DNA from: Bacteroidales bacterium
GTDB taxonomy: Bacteria; Bacteroidota; Bacteroidia; Bacteroidales; F082
Direction: 5' to 3'
NCBI GenBank assembly: GCA_017561025.1
Contig: JAFZDU010000108.1
Span: 1-64,000 of the forward strand
DNA: 64,000 nucleotides
Shown: in pieces, positions 45,205-52,069 of the stretch
How the letters are laid out: each line of letters begins with the position of its first letter
Position numbering within the stretch: the stretch's first letter is position 1
Translations under genes and position numbers: made by a program
The notes under the pieces: generated by a model
What the model was told of the DNA's origin: nothing
Seen by the model: only the letters and a program-made list of their open reading frames with translations
Databases searched by the model: none

Positions 45205-45771
45205 ATGAAAATCTATTATGTAACAGATATTGATGCTTTCGATGAGGAATTCATTGAGAAATGTGAGTCATTCTTTCCTAAATGGAGAAGTGATAAGATG
45301 TTGCGTTATAAGCATTTAAAAGGTAGAGTTCAGAATGGATTGGCTTATCTATTGTTGATACATGCATTGCGTGATGAAGGCATTTTTAAAGAGATGCCGG
45401 AGTTTTTATATAATGAACATGGAAAACCTTTCTTGAAAAATTATCCGGCTTGGTATTTTAATATAAGTCATTGCAAGTCTGCTGTTTGTTGCGTGTTGTC
45501 AAATAAAGATGTTGGCGTTGATATTGAAGAAATAGCTGCTTATAAAGAGAGTCTTGCAAATTATATATGTAACGAAAAAGAATTGGAAGACCTTCATAAT
45601 TCTGAAAATAAGGCGGAAGACTTTTATAAATTATGGACTGTAAAAGAGTCCGTTTTTAAGATGTTGGGGACCGGAATAACGAAAGAAATAAAAAATATTT
45701 TAAATACACCTTATATTAATATAGAAACTTACAGGGTTGGTAACTGCTTCATCTCGATTTCCTATTTTTAG
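45205..45771 (+). CDS. 4'-phosphopantetheinyl transferase (Sfp type)
   Basis: This 188-residue enzyme moves the phosphopantetheine arm of CoA onto carrier proteins. The conserved blocks are FNISHCKSAVCCV, VGVDIEE (Mg-binding D and E) and FYKLWTVKESVFKMLG (WxxKEA/S-x-x-K). It is shorter than Sfp (about 225), typical of the compact Bacteroidota form. I chose the ATG at 45205; the farther in-frame start lies upstream of the -7 box. It faces sodB across an 88-bp divergent gap. Confidence 0.88.
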   Translation: MKIYYVTDIDAFDEEFIEKCESFFPKWRSDKMLRYKHLKGRVQNGLAYLLLIHALRDEGIFKEMPEFLYNEHGKPFLKNYPAWYFNISHCKSAVCCVLSNKDVGVDIEEIAAYKESLANYICNEKELEDLHNSENKAEDFYKLWTVKESVFKMLGTGITKEIKNILNTPYINIETYRVGNCFISISYF

Positions 45772-46087
45772 ACTGATTGGAAGCTTGAAATGTAGTAATG
45801 TAATGTGCTGACAAATTGGATATAATGCAAGTTGTTGATTTTCAGCATTGCAAATGTTAATTTTTAATAAGTTGTATTTTTAGGCTCTTAATGCATTGGG
45901 AATCAATAAATAAAATGGAATTGTTAATTTTTTATTAGATTCAATAGCGCTTGTTTTTGCTATAAATTGTATCGTAAATATTAGTTTGTCAATAATTTAA
46001 GATTTTGTATAAAATTATCCGTTTTTTATACGGCTATTTTTTGACACTGCCTATATCTTTGCATTGTGAAATCAAAAAAGAATAGAT
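45772..46087. other. Intergenic gap without recognisable gene
   Basis: These 316 bp are AT-rich and contain no frame, hairpin or repeat I can support except the -7 box listed before ssb. Confidence 0.6.
46054..46061 (+). promoter_or_regulatory. -7 box upstream of ssb
   Basis: TATCTTTG followed by CA matches the Bacteroides -7 consensus 26 bp before the ATG at 46088; the -33 region is not consensus. Confidence 0.5.
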
Positions 46088-46444
46088 ATGGGAACCTTAG
46101 AAAATTCAGTTCAACTTATTGGACGTCCCGGTGCAGATCCGGAACTTAAGACAGTAGCGAATCGTAAGATAGTAAAGTTTAGTCTGGCTACAAACGATTA
46201 CTATTATAATGAAAATCATGAAATAGAGAGAACTAGTTCGTGGCATCATATTGTGGCGTGGGGAAAGATCGCTGAGCAAGCAGAGAAATATATAAAGAAA
46301 GGCAAACGAGTGGCTTTGGAAGGAAGACTACGCACTAGGGTGTATGAAAAAGGCGGAAAGAAAAATTATTTCACTGAAATTATAATGAATGAGTTTGTTA
46401 TCATCGATCGTGCAAGCAGTGATGAACAAGTTGCTGATTCATAA
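46088..46444 (+). CDS. ssb: Single-stranded DNA-binding protein, short form
   Basis: This 118-residue OB-fold protein matches SSB (NSVQLIGRPGADPELK, VKFSLATNDYY, SWHHIVAWGKIAEQAEKYIKKGKRVALEGRLRTR). The usual acidic C-terminal tip (DDDIPF type) that binds replication partners is missing; the protein ends SSDEQVADS. It may therefore be a secondary SSB rather than the essential replication form. It stands alone with its own promoter. Confidence 0.88.
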   Translation: MGTLENSVQLIGRPGADPELKTVANRKIVKFSLATNDYYYNENHEIERTSSWHHIVAWGKIAEQAEKYIKKGKRVALEGRLRTRVYEKGGKKNYFTEIIMNEFVIIDRASSDEQVADS

Positions 46445-46458
46445 GACTTGGTAAAATT

Positions 46459-46584
46459 CTACAATCCACAGAACGGTGCCTCGGTAATAATCTCGGCATA
46501 TTTCATAAATTTTGATTTTGGTTTTAACTCTTTTCCTTTTGGTGGAGGCACCTTCTTGGATTTGTCATGAATGTTATGCGGCAT
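46459..46584 (-). CDS. Possible small protein (41 residues, Lys/Pro-rich)
   Basis: In the gap between ssb and the dehydrogenase the minus strand has an ATG frame reading MPHNIHDKSKKVPPPKGKE, later KFMKYAEIITEAPFCGL and a TAG stop. Composition looks protein-like, but there is no clear promoter or ribosome binding site, and I know no family. GGTGCCTC and GAGGCACC also form an 8-bp inverted pair within it, so an RNA structure is the alternative. Confidence 0.3.
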   Translation of the reverse strand: MPHNIHDKSKKVPPPKGKELKPKSKFMKYAEIITEAPFCGL

Positions 46585-46626
46585 AAAAAATCATGACTTT
46601 CATTAAAAGCCATAGATTATTTGACT

Positions 46627-46634
46627 TATATTTG
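46627..46634 (+). promoter_or_regulatory. -7 box upstream of the dehydrogenase
   Basis: TATATTTG lies 21 bp before the ATG at 46656 and downstream of the frame's farther start (46593), so it supports the shorter protein. Confidence 0.5.
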
Positions 46635-46655
46635 TGGGATATAAAATGTATTGTT

Positions 46656-47579
46656 ATGAAGATAGTATTTTTGGAGCCATTAGGACTTTCTGTTGAAAGA
46701 ATAGAAAATGAGTGCAGGGCATTGAAGCAGATGGGACATGAGGTAGTTATCTATCCTGATAGATGCCCGGAAAAGAACATTGAAAGGGCTTGTGATGCAG
46801 ATATTGTTGTAGAAAGTAATATGCCTTTGCGTAAAGACTTTTTGGATGCATGTCCAAATTTGAAAATGTTGTCTATAGCGTTTACAGGTTTGGATCATAT
46901 AGATTTGAAAGAGTGTGAAAGAAGAGGCATCGTAGTGAATAACGCAGCTGGATATTCAACAGAGGCTGTTGCAGAAGAGGCTATATGCATGATGATTGGC
47001 CTGTATCGACATATCATAGAAAATGATAAGATTACTAGAAGTTGTAAAGGAGCTTCCATTGCGCCAGGAAGAGAGATAAGCTGCAAGACAGTAGGTGTCG
47101 TTGGCCTTGGAGCAATAGGACAAAGAGTGGCTATGCTGGCAAAGGCATTCGGATGCAATGTCATTGCTTGGAATAGAACTTATAAAGAGGTCGATGGAGT
47201 GACATTGGTTGATAAAGAGACTTTGCTGAAAGAATCTGATATCATAACATTGCATATTGCTCTTAATGATGAAACTCGTAATTTCATTACAGCAAAAGAA
47301 CTAGAAATCATGAAGCCTTCAGCTATAATAGTCAATGCGGCAAGAGGACCTATTATTAATACGGGAGACCTAGCTGAAGCTTTGAAAAATGGAAAAATCT
47401 CAGGTGCAGCTCTTGATGTCTTTGATACAGAACCGCCACTCGAAGGAAATAATCCATTATTAAATTTAACAAATACAATGCTCCTGCCTCATATTGGCTT
47501 TGCAACAGAAGAAGCTTTTCAATTGAGATTGGGTATTGTAGTTGAAAATGTAGCAAGGTTTGTTGGTGAAAAACAATAG
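46656..47579 (+). CDS. D-2-hydroxyacid dehydrogenase family protein
   Basis: This 307-residue NAD-dependent dehydrogenase belongs to the D-isomer-specific 2-hydroxyacid family. It shows the Rossmann motif VGVVGLGAIGQRVAMLA, the arginine in NAARGPIINT, the E in the FDTEPPL block and the catalytic histidine in LLPHIGFAT. The substrate could be a 2-keto acid, glycerate or phosphoglycerate; SerA is less likely given the missing ACT domain. The start is chosen by promoter position and by MKIVFLEP as the usual opening. Confidence 0.87.
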   Translation: MKIVFLEPLGLSVERIENECRALKQMGHEVVIYPDRCPEKNIERACDADIVVESNMPLRKDFLDACPNLKMLSIAFTGLDHIDLKECERRGIVVNNAAGYSTEAVAEEAICMMIGLYRHIIENDKITRSCKGASIAPGREISCKTVGVVGLGAIGQRVAMLAKAFGCNVIAWNRTYKEVDGVTLVDKETLLKESDIITLHIALNDETRNFITAKELEIMKPSAIIVNAARGPIINTGDLAEALKNGKISGAALDVFDTEPPLEGNNPLLNLTNTMLLPHIGFATEEAFQLRLGIVVENVARFVGEKQ

Positions 47580-47711
47580 GACTAGTTTGATTTTTTTACA
47601 AATTATATGTTAAATTTGAAATTTTTATAAATACATGTAATATGTAAGATGTTGGTTGATAGTGTTTTAAATGAAATTATAAATTTACTTTTAAATATTT
47701 TGATTTTTTTA

Positions 47712-47742
47712 TTTGATTATCGAAATAGTAATTGTATTTTTG
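47712..47742 (+). promoter_or_regulatory. Consensus promoter of the candidate ncRNA
   Basis: TTTG (47712-47715), exactly 19 bp, then TATTTTTG (47735-47742) is a perfect Bacteroides-type promoter. It points into a region with no reading frame, with transcription predicted from about 47746. Confidence 0.75.
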
Positions 47743-47746
47743 CACT

Positions 47747-47884
47747 GATAAAACACCCCTAATGATTTTATATTGAGACACTTCATTTAGTCTCGTCCTT
47801 GAGCGAAAAGTGGTATTTTTAATTAAACGAGGATTATGTATAAAGTTTTCACTTGAATATTTATTCAAGTGAAGGGGGTTTTAT
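47747..47884 (+). ncRNA. Candidate structured small RNA (about 138 nt)
   Basis: The ends pair as a closing stem: ATAAAACACCCC (47748-47759) with GGGGGTTTTAT (47874-47884), 10 bp with one bulged A. Inside are a GAGAC/GTCTC hairpin (47775-47779 with 47790-47794) and a perfect terminal hairpin TTCACTTGAA/TTCAAGTGAA (47848-47857 with 47864-47873) running into GGGGGTTTT. A perfect promoter lies directly upstream and there is no ORF. The long closing stem recalls 6S-type RNAs, but identity is unproven. Confidence 0.6.
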
Positions 47885-47941
47885 GTTTAAATCAAAGTGC
47901 ATTTATTTATCAACATCCTATTAAGAAAATGCAAAATATGT

Positions 47942-47949
47942 TATTTTTG
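47942..47949 (+). promoter_or_regulatory. -7 box upstream of the small OMP gene
   Basis: TATTTTTG followed by CC lies 68 bp before the ATG at 48018. It separates the OMP gene's transcript from the candidate ncRNA. Confidence 0.4.
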
Positions 47950-48017
47950 CCTCTTCTAATATAATTTATTTGATAGGAAATAGTTAGTTAGGTCATATAG
48001 TTAAATAGTCTGGAATA

Positions 48018-48605
48018 ATGAAGAAAATAATATTGTTGCTTACGATTTTTCTGTTCGTATCAGGTTCGATATATGCAAAACAGCCTGCGATAAATCCACA
48101 AAAGGATTATCGTAATTCATTTAAGATAACATTCTTGTCATGGATTAGTGGAAGCACCAAGATTTCCTATGAAAGAGCTTTTAGCAATATACGTCAGAGC
48201 GGAGAGTTCTGTACAAGTCTCATTGGTGCGGGCTACGACAAGTATCAAAATGACCCTAAGGGTTTCACTATACGTTACGGACATAAGTTTTTTATGAATG
48301 AAAACCAAAAGAAGTCTTTGATGGGATTTTATCTTCGCCCTGAAGTGGTTTATTCTCATTATACATATAATAGTCAATATGACGGAGAGAGGACTTTGTC
48401 GAATTCTACGGCTTTGCTAGGTACATTTGGTTATCAATATGTTCATAAAAGATTCTTGGCTGATTTCTGGGTAGGTGGCGGTTATGCCATGGGAACACCG
48501 GCAGAAACATACTATCATCATGGTTTCGAATTATGGCATTTCTTTAATACTGTGAATACTGACATAGCTCTTAGTTTCAGCATACGTCTGGGTTATTGTT
48601 TTTAA
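48018..48605 (+). CDS. Small outer-membrane beta-barrel protein
   Basis: This 195-residue exported protein has a signal peptide (MKKIILLLTIFLFVSGSIYA) and alternating hydrophobic strands (SFKITFLSWISGSTKISYER, GFYLRPEVVYSHY, TALLGTFGYQYV, FLADFWVGGGYAMG) ending in LSFSIRLGYCF, close to the aromatic C-terminus of outer-membrane barrels. It resembles DUF3575-type proteins of Bacteroidota, but the family call is tentative. DNA primase follows 17 bp later. Confidence 0.7.
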   Translation: MKKIILLLTIFLFVSGSIYAKQPAINPQKDYRNSFKITFLSWISGSTKISYERAFSNIRQSGEFCTSLIGAGYDKYQNDPKGFTIRYGHKFFMNENQKKSLMGFYLRPEVVYSHYTYNSQYDGERTLSNSTALLGTFGYQYVHKRFLADFWVGGGYAMGTPAETYYHHGFELWHFFNTVNTDIALSFSIRLGYCF

Positions 48606-48622
48606 TATAGAGTAAATTTTAT

Positions 48623-50569
48623 ATGATACCGCAAGATACAATAACGAATATTCTCGACACCGTCAGGATTGAAGAGGTTGTCGGTGATTTTGTCAGTCTT
48701 AAGAAAAGAGGTGCTAACCTGATTGGTGTTTGCCCTTTTCATAAAGAAAAGACACCGTCTTTTATTGTGTCGCCTGCCAAAGGTATTTTCAAGTGTTTCG
48801 GATGTGGCAAGGCTGGCAATTCCGTCCGTTTCATAATGGAGCATGAGCATTATTCGTATCCAGAGGCACTGCGTTTTCTTGCTCAAAAATATGGAATCGT
48901 AATAGAAGAGAAAGAACGTACGCCAGAAGAGATGGTGGCGCTGAATGAGCGTGAGAGAATGTTTAATGTAAATAGCTTCGCTCAGCAGTATTTTTCTGAT
49001 ATTATGAAAAATAACGACGAAGGGATAGCTGTCGGAATGTCGTATTTCAGAGAACGCGGCTTCCGTGATGCCGTCATCGATAAGTTCCAGCTGGGTTATT
49101 GTCTAAATCAAAGAGATGCTTTCATTCAGCATGCGATAAAGAACGGATACTCTAAAGAGCTGCTTTTGAAAGTGGGTCTGGCCTCAGGCAATGAAGAAAG
49201 AGCCTATGACAAATATCAAGGCCGTGTTATATTCCCTATTCATAATCTGACAGGTAAGGTTATAGGCTTCGGCGCTAGAATATTAAGCGGTGACAAGACC
49301 AAAGCCAAGTATCTTAACTCACCAGAGTCGGAGATATATAACAAAAGCCAGACATTATATGGAATTTATTTTGCAAAGAATGAGATAAGCCGTCTTGATA
49401 ATTGTATACTTGTAGAGGGCTATGCCGATGTGTTGAGCATGCATCAGGCTGGAATTGAGAATACTGTTGCAAGTTCTGGAACATCTCTTACAACAGAACA
49501 GATCCGTCTTATAAGCCGATATACCAAGAATATTACAATATTATATGATGGTGATAGTGCTGGAATTCATGCAGCTTTGCGTGGAACAGATATGATTCTT
49601 GAGGAAGGCATGAATGTGCGTATTGTAGTGCTCCCTCCTGATGAGGACCCTGACTCATTCGTACAACATAATCCTATAGAGGTCGTTAGAGAATATATAT
49701 CAAATAATGCCAAAGACTTCATAAGCTTCAAGACGCAGCTGCTGCTACAGAATGTTCAAAATGACCCTATCAGACGAGCTGAAGTGTTGAAGGATATTGT
49801 CGGGTCTATTGCTGTGATTCCTGATGCAATATATCGAGCTACATATATCAGAGAGTGCAGCAGGCTTATGGAAATGCCCGAGCAGTCTTTGATGAATGAG
49901 CTGAATAAGTTGCTCCGAGCTAAAGCTAAAAAGACTGGCTTTGGTCAACAAGAACAGGAAGTCGTAATAGAAGATGTCAAGATAGAACAGCAGTTATCTC
50001 CAGTTGATATTGTGCCTGTCGGATTTTATCAGGAGCAGGAATTGGTGAAGCTATTGTTGATGTATGGCGACAAAGATATTGATGTTGATGGATTTGATGA
50101 AAACAATAATCCTGTAGTATATAAAATCAGTGTGGCGTCATTCATCATCGATGACTTGAAAAACGATGATCTTCTTTTCAATGAAGATGTACATAAGATA
50201 ATATTCGATATTTTTGATAGAGCTCTCGATGAAGGAGTGTTGCCTAAAGAACAATATTTCATTTCTAACGAGAACCCTCAGATAGCAGAGCTGGCTGCCA
50301 ATCTTCTCTCTTCGAAATATAAACTCGACAACTGGGAAAAACATGATATTAAGGTTAAGACAGAAGAAGATGTATTGTCGAAGATGGTGGTAAGTACCAT
50401 ATTAAGATTCAAGGATATGGTCATAGATGATAAGCGTAATGATATCACCAAGCAGATTATGGAGTCTACAAATATTGATGATCAGATGATATTGCTCCAT
50501 AAAAAGAAGAAATTAGACGAACTTAGAATCAAGATAAATAAAGAGTTAGGTATTGTTGTTGCAAAGTGA
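48623..50569 (+). CDS. dnaG: DNA primase
   Basis: This 648-residue enzyme makes RNA primers for replication. It shows the zinc-binding domain (CPFHKEKTPSF and CFGCGKAGN, CHC2 type, residues ~38-64), the RNA-polymerase core (VIGFGARIL, KYLNSPES) and the TOPRIM motif LVEGYADVLSMH followed by LYDGDSAG. The C-terminal ~200 residues correspond to the helicase-binding region and are divergent, as usual. Length is normal. Confidence 0.95.
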   Translation: MIPQDTITNILDTVRIEEVVGDFVSLKKRGANLIGVCPFHKEKTPSFIVSPAKGIFKCFGCGKAGNSVRFIMEHEHYSYPEALRFLAQKYGIVIEEKERTPEEMVALNERERMFNVNSFAQQYFSDIMKNNDEGIAVGMSYFRERGFRDAVIDKFQLGYCLNQRDAFIQHAIKNGYSKELLLKVGLASGNEERAYDKYQGRVIFPIHNLTGKVIGFGARILSGDKTKAKYLNSPESEIYNKSQTLYGIYFAKNEISRLDNCILVEGYADVLSMHQAGIENTVASSGTSLTTEQIRLISRYTKNITILYDGDSAGIHAALRGTDMILEEGMNVRIVVLPPDEDPDSFVQHNPIEVVREYISNNAKDFISFKTQLLLQNVQNDPIRRAEVLKDIVGSIAVIPDAIYRATYIRECSRLMEMPEQSLMNELNKLLRAKAKKTGFGQQEQEVVIEDVKIEQQLSPVDIVPVGFYQEQELVKLLLMYGDKDIDVDGFDENNNPVVYKISVASFIIDDLKNDDLLFNEDVHKIIFDIFDRALDEGVLPKEQYFISNENPQIAELAANLLSSKYKLDNWEKHDIKVKTEEDVLSKMVVSTILRFKDMVIDDKRNDITKQIMESTNIDDQMILLHKKKKLDELRIKINKELGIVVAK

Positions 50570-50657
50570 AAGAGCTGTTTGGGCAGTTGTGTTCAGCATT
50601 AGTTTCTATAATGAAATATTATTTGATGCAGCTTGTTTTTCGGTTCTAAAAAATTCG

Positions 50658-50665
50658 TATCTTTG
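50658..50665 (+). promoter_or_regulatory. -7 box upstream of the pseudouridine synthase
   Basis: TATCTTTG followed by CA matches the Bacteroides -7 consensus 29 bp before the ATG at 50695. Confidence 0.5.
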
Positions 50666-50694
50666 CAGCCCTAAAATGTAATTTTCACATTAAC

Positions 50695-51957
50695 ATGAAC
50701 AACGAAGGTAACAAGGGCAAACGTCAACGTATTGCTACAAGAAAGACTGCCGGTGTACGCAGATTCAGTGAAGAGAGATTAGAGCAGTTTGAAAGAGAAC
50801 AGGCATCACGCCGCGACGGCGATGAGAACAGACCAAGAAAAAGCTTCAGACCAAGAAGAGACGACGACAGAAAAGAGTCATTCGGTGGCAAAAGAGAGTC
50901 ATTCGGTGGCAAAAGAGAGTCTGGTTTCGGCGGCGGCAGAGGCAAGAACTTTGGTGATAGACCTGTAAGAGAAAGAAGAGACGACCGCGATGAGAATCGT
51001 GGATTCAGAGGTTCCGATGAACGTCGTCCTAAGAGAGGTTTCGGCGATGATCGTGACAACAACGACAGTCCATATGGCAACCGTCGTAATGCAAGAGGCG
51101 CAGCTCGCAACGAGCGTAGCTTCGATAATAAAGGTCGTCGTGATGACAGACCAGAACGTAAAGGTAATGGCGAACGTCGTGGCGGTGGAGGCGGCTTCAA
51201 AAGAAGAGAAAAAGACCCTCTCTACGACAGACCAAGAGCAACAGGACAAATCCGTCTTAACAAATACCTCGCTGACTCAGGTATCTGCTCACGCCGCGAA
51301 GCTGATGACCTCATCCTCGCTGGTGCAGTGACAGTTAACGGAGAAGTCGTGACAGAACTCGGTACTAAAGTCAATACAACAGACAAAGTCGTTTATGGTG
51401 GAGAAACTCTCAACCGTGAAAAACTTCGCTATGTACTCCTTAACAAACCTAAAGGTGTTATCACAACATCTGACGATCCATACGAACGTCATACTGTTAT
51501 GGAACTCGTTCAAGATGCCTGCAGCGAACGTATCTACCCTGTAGGAAGACTCGATAGAAACACTATCGGATTGCTTCTCCTTACTAACGACGGCGATCTC
51601 GCTAAAACATTGACACACCCAAGCCATGAAGTAAAGAAACTTTATCACGCTACATTGGATAAGCCTCTTACTAAAAATGACTTGATGAAGATAAGAGAAG
51701 GCCTCGTCCTTGAAGACGGTCCTATCGAAGTTGATGGAGTAGACTGGGTCGTTGATGATCCAACAAAACGCGAAGTGGGAATAGAAATCCACTCAGGACG
51801 TAACCATATCGTCAGACGTATCTTCGAAAGCCTCGGATACGAAGTGGTAAAACTCGACAGAGTGATGTTCGCAGGACTTACAAAACATATGCTCCCACGC
51901 GGACACTGGAGATTCCTCACACCATCAGAAATAAGCATTCTTAAAAGAATCAAATAA
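50695..51957 (+). CDS. RluB/RsuA-type pseudouridine synthase with disordered Arg-rich N-terminus
   Basis: This 420-residue rRNA-modifying enzyme has an S4 RNA-binding domain (IRLNKYLADSGICSRREA) near residues 182-230 and the synthase domain with the catalytic aspartate in GRLDRNTIGLLLLT, then GRNHIVRRIFESLGYEV. The first ~175 residues are a low-complexity Arg/Gly/Asp-rich tail; within it ESFGGKR is repeated from two perfect 21-bp units (50875-50916). Such tails are common in Bacteroidota homologues and probably aid RNA binding. A terminator follows. Confidence 0.92.
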   Translation: MNNEGNKGKRQRIATRKTAGVRRFSEERLEQFEREQASRRDGDENRPRKSFRPRRDDDRKESFGGKRESFGGKRESGFGGGRGKNFGDRPVRERRDDRDENRGFRGSDERRPKRGFGDDRDNNDSPYGNRRNARGAARNERSFDNKGRRDDRPERKGNGERRGGGGGFKRREKDPLYDRPRATGQIRLNKYLADSGICSRREADDLILAGAVTVNGEVVTELGTKVNTTDKVVYGGETLNREKLRYVLLNKPKGVITTSDDPYERHTVMELVQDACSERIYPVGRLDRNTIGLLLLTNDGDLAKTLTHPSHEVKKLYHATLDKPLTKNDLMKIREGLVLEDGPIEVDGVDWVVDDPTKREVGIEIHSGRNHIVRRIFESLGYEVVKLDRVMFAGLTKHMLPRGHWRFLTPSEISILKRIK

Positions 51958-51962
51958 AAGCT

Positions 51963-51994
51963 AAAACTGCTCTTCTTGAAGGGCAGTTTTTTTT
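51963..51994 (+). terminator. Rho-independent terminator after the pseudouridine synthase
   Basis: AAAACTGCTCTTC and GAAGGGCAGTTTT form a long hairpin (one T-G pair), followed by TTTT. Confidence 0.85.
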
Positions 51995-52039
51995 ATGCTT
52001 TTTTTCAAAAAAAAACACTGACATTTTGTCATAAAATGT

Positions 52040-52047
52040 TATCTTTG
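52040..52047 (+). promoter_or_regulatory. -7 box upstream of pheT
   Basis: TATCTTTG followed by CA matches the Bacteroides -7 consensus 22 bp before the ATG at 52070. It probably drives pheT and the genes that follow closely. Confidence 0.5.
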
Positions 52048-52069
52048 CATTTTAAATCACGATTTTACA

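Noticed and set aside
50875..50916. 21-bp tandem repeat in the pseudouridine synthase gene as a phase-variation site
   Set aside because: The unit is a multiple of three and lies in a disordered tail, so copy changes would not shift the frame.
50724..51200. 158-residue Leu/Ser/Pro/Arg-rich frame on the minus strand
   Set aside because: It is the antisense shadow of the Arg/Gly/Asp-rich tail of the pseudouridine synthase, created by biased codons; no promoter or family features.
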